NCBI GenBank assembly: GCA_029561505.1
Contig: JAKQXK010000649.1
Coordinates: 1 to 8,306 of the forward strand
Length of the DNA stretch: 8,306 nt
Source of the DNA: Spirochaetota bacterium
GTDB lineage: Bacteria; Spirochaetota; Leptospiria; Turneriellales; Turneriellaceae
Direction of reading: 5' to 3'
The notes under the pieces are model-generated. The model had not been told where the DNA came from and did not search any database. It saw nothing but the letters and a program-made list of their open reading frames with translations. Below are positions 1 through 6,440 of this stretch, piece by piece; within the stretch, counting starts at the first letter, position 1; each line of letters begins with the position of its first letter. A program made the translations under genes and the position numbers.

Positions 1-1404
1 GATGTCGCCTATTTTACCTTTGTAGTTGTATCTCTTTTTTTGTTCAATAAGAATTTCGGCCTGTAGCCGGCCGACACCGTAGGCATGGCCAGAGAGGGGT
101 CTGATCAGAAGATCGGTCAAGAGGTAGTCGCCTTCTTGTATCTCTTTGAGCGAGGTGATGTCGGCAAGCGCGCGGTTCAGGTCTTTCGTGCGGTCAACGA
201 CCTTGTGTTCGAGATTCTCGTTTGCCTCTTGAATTTCAGCGATCTTTTTCTGAAGCTCTGACGCGAGGTGGTTGAAACCTGCCGCGACACGACCGAGCTC
301 ATCATTCGCCAGTCGTGCCATGCGCTGGTTGAGGTCGCCTTCGGCATAGTCGGTCATCGCGGTTGAAATCGATGCCGCGTAGTTGGCGATATTGTGGCCG
401 ATTTTCAGCGCCAGCAGAATGCCAAACAGAACAACTGCGAGACTGAACGTGAATGACCCCCAAATCAGTGCATAAAGCAGCGCACGCGAGAACGGCGGTT
501 GCACTGCGACCGCTATTCCCGCCTGCTGAATTTCGGCAGAACCGCGCTCGGTGACTACCGGCAGGTAGCGCAGGTCGAGCGAAATCGAGCGTTCTTTGCC
601 GTTTTCAGTCGTGCGGATATTTCGCGTAACCGACCAGGTGTTATTGATTTCGTCATAGTCAGTGTCGTTGCCTGCTTTGGCGAATTCGGTGAAAGACGCG
701 GCGATAATTTTGCCATTGAGTACGAAAAAAACTCCGGCCTGCGTAAGCTCTGAAATCGAGCGCGCGAAATTATCATTGAGTACGTAGCCGGCAGTGATTG
801 CCCCCACTGTTTCGCCTTCAAAATAGACAGGTACTGTGTTCTGCAATATCATCTGGCCATTCTCGAAGGCGAGTAATGGCGTGTTTTCACCCTGTTTTAC
901 GGCCTTGGCGATTTCGGGGCGTGCCATTTCATTCGCGCCAAAATCAGAAGTGTTGTGGCTGTGCACGACAACCGCACCCTTACGGTCGTGCACCGTGATG
1001 CGATTGAGGTAGACACTCGACTGCACCTGATTGCAGACTCTGAGAATCGGGCCGACATTAATCGTTTCGGCGAGCAGTTCTTTCTTTACATAAGGGTTTT
1101 CAGCGAGCATCTTGGCATATACCAGCGTCGTGCGCTCGTAATAGTTGAAGGCATTGCGCGTTGCAATCTTCTTCTGGATCAGCGTCGCGTCGAGCTGGCC
1201 TTTCAGTTGAATGTAGAGAAAAAGAAAGAGCAGACTGAGCAGCAGAAACATCGGTACCGCGGCTGCGAGCACAATGAAGTTGATTTTTCCCGTCAGAGAA
1301 TAGTTCTTAATGCGCGCATAGATGCCTGCGGGTACGAGCTTTTTCGAAGCGAGCGACTGTATGGCAGACCACGCCGCGTTCTGAATATTCTTAATGGCAC
1401 TCAT
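1..1404 (-). CDS. dCache-HAMP membrane sensor, probable SpoIIE-type PP2C phosphatase (3' end cut by window)
   Basis: Signalling protein, 468 residues visible, reading open to base 1, so the C-terminus is missing. Seen: a cytoplasmic N-tail, a membrane helix at about 42-64, an extracytoplasmic region at about 65-307 that fits a double Cache ligand sensor, and a second helix at about 308-334. A HAMP segment follows (about 335-388, with 'DYAEGDLNQR' and 'NDELGRVAAGFN'), then a coiled coil to about 420. The visible end has 'EQKKRYNYK' and 'KIGDI', which resemble the entry of SpoIIE/PP2C phosphatase domains in Leptospira sensors. Asp467 would be the first metal-binding aspartate; the usual form is IGGD, here IGD. 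The ATG at 1402-1404 overlaps the upstream lipoprotein stop as ATGA, with no strong ribosome site, so coupled translation is likely. The expected role is dephosphorylating an anti-sigma-antagonist-like protein. A cyclase or other output remains possible because the catalytic domain is mostly outside. Confidence 0.68.
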   Translation of the reverse strand, partial: MSAIKNIQNAAWSAIQSLASKKLVPAGIYARIKNYSLTGKINFIVLAAAVPMFLLLSLLFLFLYIQLKGQLDATLIQKKIATRNAFNYYERTTLVYAKMLAENPYVKKELLAETINVGPILRVCNQVQSSVYLNRITVHDRKGAVVVHSHNTSDFGANEMARPEIAKAVKQGENTPLLAFENGQMILQNTVPVYFEGETVGAITAGYVLNDNFARSISELTQAGVFFVLNGKIIAASFTEFAKAGNDTDYDEINNTWSVTRNIRTTENGKERSISLDLRYLPVVTERGSAEIQQAGIAVAVQPPFSRALLYALIWGSFTFSLAVVLFGILLALKIGHNIANYAASISTAMTDYAEGDLNQRMARLANDELGRVAAGFNHLASELQKKIAEIQEANENLEHKVVDRTKDLNRALADITSLKEIQEGDYLLTDLLIRPLSGHAYGVGRLQAEILIEQKKRYNYKGKIGDI

Positions 1405-2420
1405 TCTTTGGGGGGCTTGTAATTCTTCACGAGCCTGCTGGTCTGGCGCACGACATCGTAAACCTGTGGTTTGTGCACCACGTAACCGGTATAGGGAAAC
1501 CCGAGATCTTTGTTTAGAACTTTCTCACCGTTTGAGGTTGTGCTCTGGGGGTTAATGCCGAGCAGATGGCGCTGCACCTTTTGGGCGAATGCGACACCCT
1601 TCTTGCGGTAAACAAGAATCGCATCGTACGGAATCGGCTGCGTTTTGAAAAGCGTCGTTATCTTCTTCTCACGATACGCAGGCGTTTTTTCGGCGTAGCC
1701 ATCCCATGTGGCGCCCGCGTCGACCTTGCCGTTGGCGACTGCCTCTACAACATGCGCATGCGACCCCAGATAAAAAACCTTCGAAAAATAGCGATAGGGG
1801 TCAATACCCTTTTGCAACAGCAGCGCCAGGGGAAACTTATAGCCCGACGAACTGCCTTTTTCGACGAACGCAAAGGTTTTGCCTTTCAGGTCAGCGAGCG
1901 CCTTGTATTGGGGGCGGCTGATCACGAGGCCACGGTAATGGCTGTTGCCGCCATCTTGCGTTGAAGCGATGTAAACCGCTTCGCGCTCAATGCCCTGATC
2001 GAGCGCATCGCTGTAAGCACCGGGAGAAAATGCGGCGATGTGAATGATGCCGCGTTTAAGGTCAGCGACCAGGTCGTTATATTCTTGAGCGACGACAAAC
2101 CGTACGCGCATCTTGAGCTTTTCGCTTAAGTGCGTGATGAACGGCGCGTACATGCGCTTAAGTTTTTCGGGGTCATCCCATGGGGTGATGCCGAAGTTGA
2201 CGGCCTCGGCGGGCATGCTCTCGCTAAGTGAACCTTTCGCGCTGATCTCATGTTTGCCATATACTTCTTCGCGCTGGCCGGCGACCAGAGATGCCTCATC
2301 GACCGAAGATTTGGTGCCGCAGGCAACAATAAAAACAAGCGCCAACTGTAACAAAAGAGTCTGCAAGCTTCGCCGCATATTGTTGCATAGACGGTGCACC
2401 AATACGCGAGCGCGTTGCAA
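1401..2420 (-). CDS. PhnD-type phosphate/phosphonate-binding lipoprotein
   Basis: Periplasmic solute-binding protein of the PhnD family, up to 339 residues. Seen: a hydrophobic signal ending in FIVAC, whose Cys34 would be lipidated. The mature part carries family landmarks: 'FGITPWDDPEKL' (77-88), 'EYNDLV' with 'IHIAAFSPGAY' (113-136), an oxyanion-type 'SSSGYKFP' loop (190-197) and 'GSHAHVVEAVANGKVDAGA' (219-237). The ligand could be phosphate, phosphonate, phosphite or another oxyanion; PhnD-like domains also sense sulfur oxyanions in TtrS/ThsS-type sensors. Start choice: the longest frame begins with TTG at 2420, twelve bases after the upstream stop and behind a purine run (AGAAAAGAAAAG). 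An ATG at 2376-2378 gives a more typical 20-residue signal but has no ribosome site. The gene sits between a kinase-like and a phosphatase-like membrane sensor and has no permease or ATPase neighbour, so I infer a signalling co-receptor rather than a transporter part. Confidence 0.85.
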   Translation of the reverse strand: MQRARVLVHRLCNNMRRSLQTLLLQLALVFIVACGTKSSVDEASLVAGQREEVYGKHEISAKGSLSESMPAEAVNFGITPWDDPEKLKRMYAPFITHLSEKLKMRVRFVVAQEYNDLVADLKRGIIHIAAFSPGAYSDALDQGIEREAVYIASTQDGGNSHYRGLVISRPQYKALADLKGKTFAFVEKGSSSGYKFPLALLLQKGIDPYRYFSKVFYLGSHAHVVEAVANGKVDAGATWDGYAEKTPAYREKKITTLFKTQPIPYDAILVYRKKGVAFAQKVQRHLLGINPQSTTSNGEKVLNKDLGFPYTGYVVHKPQVYDVVRQTSRLVKNYKPPKE

Positions 2421-2432
2421 GACTTTTCTTTT

Positions 2433-4049
2433 CTAGACGGTCAGATTCTTAATTAACACTACAGAATTGCCTTTTTCGTTGTAACGTACGACGTCGAATT
2501 CCTGAATTGTCATGACGATACCCCGCCCGTGCGCGGTTTCGTTTTTTTCGTCGGTGAGTTTGGCGAGCATCTTGCGATGGTCAAAACCTTCACCTTCGTC
2601 GGTAATGCGAAAGGCGAGCTTATCTGCGCTGATCAGGGCATCAATCAGAACGACGCGGTCACGGTAAGGCGTCTGGCGACGACGTTCGTCGAGCAGGCTG
2701 AAGTAAGACTCTTGCATGAGCGCTGTCGTTTTGGTGTCAAAGTCTATGCCGAGGTTGCCGTGCTCAATCGCGTTCAAAAGCATCTCGCGCAGCATGATGC
2801 GCAGCGTCGTAGCCTGGCTTTCATCGACGTAGCGCCGCGACAGCGCCGCCAAAAATGTCGCCAGCTCTTCGGTTAGAAGTAGTGAGTTGCCGAGACGAAA
2901 ACTGAAACGGCTGCGCGCAATCAAAGAAGCTACAGCCATTTCGCTGGTCGCGACCGCGCGCCCGATAAAGCCGACGGTACCGGCTTCGCTGCCCGCGGCG
3001 ATATTTTCGACGAAAATGCGAAACTGCTTGGCTTCGCCGGTCACAGCCGACTTTAATGCCGCGGTCAGGTTCACTTTTTCGTTGCGCTCTTTCAGCGCCA
3101 GCACAGCTGTGTGCAGAAGTTGCGGGTCGAAGAGATAGTCTGCGGCGTCATTCTTGTCTGTGCGGCAGAGAACGTCGACGATATGCCTGCCCTTGGCTTC
3201 AGCCGGCGACAAGCCGAGTTGCCGCCGCACTGCAGAGTTAATCGAAACGACATTGAACTGCGCATCGAGCAAAAAGACGATATCGGTGCTTGATTCTGTC
3301 AGCGTGCGGTAAGTCGAGGTGGAATTCTCAAGTTCTGTCAGCGTGCGTGTGAGCTCGGCATTCGCCTTAGTGGTCTTGCGCGCCGCATTCAGAAGCAAAA
3401 GTATTGCGGCAACGCTGAGCGCGATAACCGCAAAGCTCGCGATCAGTACCGGCATGAGACGCATGCGCGCAGCGCGTGCCACCTCGGTAATTTCGCGCGC
3501 GACTTCAACGACGCCGATCACCTGGCTGCGGTAGATAATCGGTGCGTATCCCGATAGCCATTCGCGTTTCGACGCGTTGCTGAGGTAGACGCCGCTGAAA
3601 CCTGCTTTGCCGAAGGCGATGATCAGGTTCATCGCCTCGGGGGGCACATAAGTTTCGCCGCTGAAAGGTTTTGGGTGCAGCATGACCCCCCAGCGAATAT
3701 CGTCGCTCTTCAGGTCGCGCACAAAAGTGTAGATGTTTTCTTCGCCGAGCCCGAGATCGCCATAGAAGGCTGCTGTGTTCTTCAGCTGCGTCTTGATCGC
3801 GAGAAAATCTGCCGTCTTCTCGATCGTCTTCGCGTCGCCCTTTAACCTGTCATTTTGAAAGAACAGGCGGTAATACATCGCTGGGTCGATGTGGCTGGCG
3901 GCATGCGACGCAATCGCCTTTAGCTCGGTGCCGATAGCCTCTTGCGTCTGCCGGCCGTTGCTGATGATGAGCAGCATGCCGATGCCGATTGCCGAGAGAG
4001 CAAACACGAAAATCGCCAGCGGCATCAGATAACGACGGTTATAGGTCAT
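2433..4049 (-). CDS. Membrane PAS sensor with RsbW/SpoIIAB-like ATPase domain
   Basis: A 538-residue membrane sensor. Seen: helix at about 8-29, an extracytoplasmic domain at about 31-197, helix at about 198-221, a short linker, a PAS domain at about 246-365 ('TESSTDIVFLLD', 'VVSINSAVRRQLG'), and a C-terminal HATPase domain at about 380-538. ATP-site motifs are an N-box 'REMLLNAIEHGN' (421-432, Glu422, Asn426), a G1 box 'DEGEGFD' (484-490) and a G2 box 'HGRGIVM' (507-513). No histidine-containing dimerisation helix lies between PAS and ATPase, so this is not a standard two-component histidine kinase. The ATPase resembles RsbW/SpoIIAB serine kinases (HATPase_c_2), with an insert of about 35 residues after the N-box as in Leptospira relatives. 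It probably phosphorylates or sequesters an antagonist or sigma-type partner. It is first in the leftward unit. ATG at 4049 follows a good ribosome site. Confidence 0.8.
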   Translation of the reverse strand: MTYNRRYLMPLAIFVFALSAIGIGMLLIISNGRQTQEAIGTELKAIASHAASHIDPAMYYRLFFQNDRLKGDAKTIEKTADFLAIKTQLKNTAAFYGDLGLGEENIYTFVRDLKSDDIRWGVMLHPKPFSGETYVPPEAMNLIIAFGKAGFSGVYLSNASKREWLSGYAPIIYRSQVIGVVEVAREITEVARAARMRLMPVLIASFAVIALSVAAILLLLNAARKTTKANAELTRTLTELENSTSTYRTLTESSTDIVFLLDAQFNVVSINSAVRRQLGLSPAEAKGRHIVDVLCRTDKNDAADYLFDPQLLHTAVLALKERNEKVNLTAALKSAVTGEAKQFRIFVENIAAGSEAGTVGFIGRAVATSEMAVASLIARSRFSFRLGNSLLLTEELATFLAALSRRYVDESQATTLRIMLREMLLNAIEHGNLGIDFDTKTTALMQESYFSLLDERRRQTPYRDRVVLIDALISADKLAFRITDEGEGFDHRKMLAKLTDEKNETAHGRGIVMTIQEFDVVRYNEKGNSVVLIKNLTV

Positions 4050-4052
4050 GGG

Positions 4053-4059
4053 CCACCCT
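4053..4059 (-). promoter_or_regulatory. Ribosome binding site of the PAS/ATPase sensor gene
   Basis: AGGGTGG on the minus strand; its AGGG core ends six bases before the ATG at 4047-4049. It is the clearest Shine-Dalgarno match in the left unit and fixes this start. Confidence 0.6.
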
Positions 4060-4098
4060 ATACACGCCGACAGGTCAGCAATTTATTACGGCGACTTT

Positions 4099-4104
4099 TT
4101 TATA
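4099..4104 (-). promoter_or_regulatory. Candidate -10 box for the leftward sensor unit
   Basis: On the minus strand this reads TATAAA within TGTATAAAAAAG. Transcription would start near 4092, giving a leader of about 42 bases before the ATG at 4049. No convincing -35 hexamer is seen at 16-18 bases, so the call rests on the -10 box and its spacing alone. Confidence 0.35.
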
Positions 4105-4174
4105 CAGCGCCCAAGAATACGCACACCGAGAACTGTACCCAATTCTTCGCGATGCGGCGGACGTTTTGTGATTG

Positions 4175-4180
4175 TATAAA
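4175..4180 (+). promoter_or_regulatory. Candidate -10 box for the rhodanese gene
   Basis: TATAAA in the context TTGTATAAACGG. The implied start point near 4187 lies downstream of the first in-frame ATG at 4172 and about 63 bases before the ATG at 4250, which supports the shorter rhodanese. The -35 region is poor. Confidence 0.35.
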
Positions 4181-4249
4181 CGGGGCAGGTCTCGGGAATG
4201 TGTGGGCAGCCGCGGGTACGTTGGCGCAAGAAACTTGCCACGGCAAAAA

Positions 4250-4768
4250 ATGCAGAACCGACATATATCCTCAATTCTGCGCCAACCACTGATTATTTTG
4301 TGTTTCATTACCATGTCTGCGCTTCGCGCCGAGTCTGTTGCGGCTTTCGACGCCATGGTGCGGGTGTTGCTCAGCCATTCGGTGCCCGAGCTCAGTGTCG
4401 ATGCAAAAACTGACGTTTCAACTTTCGTGATTCTCGATACCCGGGAGAAATCTGAGTTTGAGGTGAGTCACGTTCGCGGCGCGATCTGGGTCGGTTATGA
4501 CGATTTCGAGATCAGGCGGATTTCTCATCTACCGAAGGTTTCGCGCATTCTGCTGTATTGTTCTGTGGGCTATCGCAGCGAGAAGGTTGCTGAAAAACTG
4601 CGCATCGCGGGTTATCGCAACGTCACAAACATGGTGGGTGGAATTTTCGCCTGGGTAAATTCTGGGCGTCGCGTCGTCGATTCTAAAGGGGCACCGACGA
4701 CGCGCGTACATGGTTACAGCCGCGCGTGGGGTGTGTGGGTTAATCAGGGCACTGTCGTCTATGAATGA
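4250..4768 (+). CDS. Exported single-domain rhodanese
   Basis: Rhodanese-fold sulfurtransferase of 172 residues from the chosen start. Such proteins move sulfane sulfur from thiosulfate or a persulfide to thiols or cyanide through an active-site cysteine. Seen: a signal peptide (residues 1-27, hydrophobic 'PLIILCFITMSAL', likely cut after ALRA), the 'LDTRE' strand-loop (62-66), 'SHVRGAIWVGY' (73-83), and the active loop 'CSVGYRS' (104-110) with Cys104 intact. A conserved-looking tail ends in 'TRVHGYSRAWGVWVNQGT'. The frame also opens at an ATG at 4172, but that start lacks a ribosome site and would bury the signal peptide behind 26 basic residues; 4250 gives a normal signal. The gene diverges from the sensor unit and converges on the doxX-like gene, overlapping its end by ten bases. 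The physiological sulfur donor cannot be read from sequence. Confidence 0.85.
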   Translation: MQNRHISSILRQPLIILCFITMSALRAESVAAFDAMVRVLLSHSVPELSVDAKTDVSTFVILDTREKSEFEVSHVRGAIWVGYDDFEIRRISHLPKVSRILLYCSVGYRSEKVAEKLRIAGYRNVTNMVGGIFAWVNSGRRVVDSKGAPTTRVHGYSRAWGVWVNQGTVVYE

Positions 4769-5157
4769 TGCCGCCACAGGCGCACGCTGATGGGCGAGAG
4801 CTCGCGGCGGTGAAACCAGAGGCTCAAGCCGCAACATGCCAAAACCACGAGCGCCAGAAAAAACAGCAGTCCGCCATCCTTCTGCACTGCAATGCCGAGT
4901 TTTGTGAGATGCGAGACCAGTGCGCCTGTCATCGTGAAAACGCCCAATAGAGCACCCAAAGCAACGGTGCCCGGAACCACGAGCAATATGCACGCGACGA
5001 GTTCAGCGACACCCGCAAGAATGCGGCCCCAGGGTTCGAGACCGAGCGCCGTAAAAATATAAACAGATTCTGGTGCGGCAGAAAACTTAAAGAAGAGCGT
5101 CTGCGCCAAAATGACGACAGCCACCGCGCGCGCGGCGAAATCAAGGTATCTTTTCAT
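4759..5157 (-). CDS. DoxX-family small membrane protein
   Basis: A 132-residue integral membrane protein with four predicted helices, at about 8-25, 44-62, 65-88 and 95-115. The N-terminal stretch 'QTLFFKFSAAPES' followed by 'LGLEPWGRILAGVAELVA' matches the DoxX/DoxD-like family. Some relatives take part in thiosulfate:quinone oxidoreduction or thiol redox, but most are uncharacterised, so no reaction is assigned. The start ATG shares its A with the cyclase TGA (TGATG). A GAGAGG ribosome site at 5165-5170, inside the cyclase's last codons and seven bases from the ATG, supports this start. It is the last gene of the four-gene leftward unit. Its TAG lies within the end of the convergent rhodanese gene, leaving no space for an ordinary intrinsic terminator between the two. 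Confidence 0.8.
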   Translation of the reverse strand: MKRYLDFAARAVAVVILAQTLFFKFSAAPESVYIFTALGLEPWGRILAGVAELVACILLVVPGTVALGALLGVFTMTGALVSHLTKLGIAVQKDGGLLFFLALVVLACCGLSLWFHRRELSPISVRLWRHHS

Positions 5158-6440
5158 CAGGCGGCCTCTCGTTTGGCGGTCAGGTTCATCGCGTTGCGTT
5201 CGCTGAGCAGGCGTTCGTTGGGCACAATACCGTCGGCGTCGGCCGCGAATTCTGGTTTGAGTCTTTGCACGAAGTACATGGCGATTTCGCCTTTATTTTT
5301 CGCGACGAGCTTTCCCCTGTATTCACACTGAAAGTATTTTTCAACCTGCGCGTATGTTTCGGCCGAGATGTTAATGCGGCCCGCGACGCCCGAACTTTCC
5401 ATGCGGCTTGCGGTGTTGACCGTGTCACCCCAGATATCGTAGGCAAATTTTTCAGAGCCGACCACACCGGCGACGAGCGGCCCGCTGTGTATGCCGAGGC
5501 GAATCTGCCACCCGGTTTTTGCCGCCTCGCGCAGCATGTATGCCTGCATGCTGAGCGCCGCCAGCACACAGTCGAGCGCATGGCTGCTATTGGCTGCCGG
5601 CAGACCACCTACCGCCATATATGCATCGCCGATCGTTTTGATCTTTTCAATTTTGGCCTCGCGGATTATCCTGTCGAATTCATGGAAACAGGCGTCGAGT
5701 TCTGCAACGAGTTGTTGGGGGGTGAGACCTTCGGCAATTTTCGTGAAACCGACCATGTCGGTAAAAAGAACCGACGCCGAATTGTAGTGCATCGGCTCGA
5801 CCCGGCCTTCGCGCTTCAGCTCTTCTGCCACCGTCGCGGGCAGAATATTGAGCAGCAGATGTTCTGATTTATTGCGTTCGTCGTTGAAATGGTTTTTCAG
5901 AATAATAATGACGACACCGCAGAGAATTTGCACGAACAAGAACTGGCCAACGACGTCGGGCAGGCGGTCTGCGGCGTTCTGGTAACCGCTGATCCAGTCG
6001 CTCTTGTAAGCTTCGATATAAAAAATGCCGCAGGTGAAGAGCACTGAGATGAGCGCGGCGACGACGGTTGTGCGCGTATTGCGCGAAAGCGTCGTCGATA
6101 TCAGCACCGCGGGAATGTAATAGTAGTGCGCGCCGCCGTTCGACCCTGCGTTACCAAGAATATTAAAGAAAAGAAAAAGCTGAATGGTGAGAACAAACGG
6201 CCAGTATAAACTGCGATATATGCTCTTCAGCCGTGATATCGCATAGAACACGAGAAAAATGACCCCGGTCGCAAGGTTGAGGGTGAACAGCCATGAATAG
6301 TTCGATGACGGGTTCAGAGCGCCAAGCGTGTTGGTGATACCGTTCAGCAGCGAGAATGAATTAAAAAGCCTGTGTTCGAGCGACCAGTAACGCGGCGAGC
6401 CGATCACGAAGTCTGAAAGTTGACGAATGAGGTTTTTCAT
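5157..6440 (-). CDS. Membrane class III adenylate cyclase
   Basis: Makes cyclic AMP from ATP at the inner membrane; 427 residues. Seen: an N-terminal anchor with about six hydrophobic segments (near 25-42, 48-69, 78-97, 106-119, 124-145 and 164-185), a short helix-rich linker (186-218, including 'LLLNILPATVAEELK', the usual cyclase-transducer type), and a class III catalytic domain at about 220-393. Catalytic residues are complete: metal aspartates Asp228 ('FTDMVGFT') and Asp272 ('GDAYMA'), base-selecting Lys268 and Asp335 ('YDIWGD'), and transition-state Asn342 and Arg346 ('NTASRMES'). The Lys/Asp pair indicates ATP rather than GTP as substrate. With one catalytic domain it should act as a homodimer. 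ATG at 6440 overlaps the hydrolase stop as ATGA; GGAAA lies nine bases upstream. A tail of about 34 residues follows the domain. The ligand of the membrane part is unknown. Confidence 0.93.
   Translation of the reverse strand: MKNLIRQLSDFVIGSPRYWSLEHRLFNSFSLLNGITNTLGALNPSSNYSWLFTLNLATGVIFLVFYAISRLKSIYRSLYWPFVLTIQLFLFFNILGNAGSNGGAHYYYIPAVLISTTLSRNTRTTVVAALISVLFTCGIFYIEAYKSDWISGYQNAADRLPDVVGQFLFVQILCGVVIIILKNHFNDERNKSEHLLLNILPATVAEELKREGRVEPMHYNSASVLFTDMVGFTKIAEGLTPQQLVAELDACFHEFDRIIREAKIEKIKTIGDAYMAVGGLPAANSSHALDCVLAALSMQAYMLREAAKTGWQIRLGIHSGPLVAGVVGSEKFAYDIWGDTVNTASRMESSGVAGRINISAETYAQVEKYFQCEYRGKLVAKNKGEIAMYFVQRLKPEFAADADGIVPNERLLSERNAMNLTAKREAA
5165..5170 (-). promoter_or_regulatory. Ribosome binding site of the doxX-like gene
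   Basis: GAGAGG on the minus strand, seven bases before the ATG at 5155-5157 and inside the 3' end of the cyclase gene. It allows re-initiation at the overlapping TGATG. Confidence 0.55.

Larger units (their letters stand above)
4050..4249. promoter_or_regulatory. Divergent intergenic region between sensor unit and rhodanese gene
   Basis: The only sizeable non-coding stretch in the window, about 200 bases between two divergent starts. It contains two outward-facing TGTATAAA elements, described separately, and a short inverted repeat at 4222-4240: TGGC-GC-AAG, loop AAA, CTTGCCA. That pairs seven bases with a two-base bulge just before the rhodanese start. Small frames here lack ribosome sites and family resemblance, so I treat them as non-coding. 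Confidence 0.5.

Noticed and set aside
955..1422. Plus-strand frame of 155 codons
   Set aside because: Antisense to the Cache-sensor coding region; charged, low-complexity product without domain features.
1401..2420. Component of a complete phosphonate ABC transporter operon
   Set aside because: No permease or ATPase gene in the visible neighbourhood; both neighbours are signalling proteins.
2433..4049. Classical two-component histidine kinase
   Set aside because: No phosphoacceptor histidine segment between the PAS and ATPase domains, and no response regulator gene nearby.
3942..4292. Plus-strand frame covering the divergent intergenic region
   Set aside because: Begins antisense to the sensor gene and has no ribosome site; it also spans the candidate promoters.
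4529..4993. Minus-strand frame of 154 codons across the rhodanese/doxX junction
   Set aside because: Overlaps both recognised genes and encodes an Arg/His-rich product with no family signal.
5265..5867. Plus-strand frame of 200 codons opposite the cyclase
   Set aside because: It lies wholly antisense to a cyclase with complete catalytic motifs, and its product resembles no family I know.
5157..6440. Guanylate cyclase
   Set aside because: Base-selecting residues are Lys268 and Asp335, the adenylate pair, not the Glu/Cys pair of guanylate cyclases.
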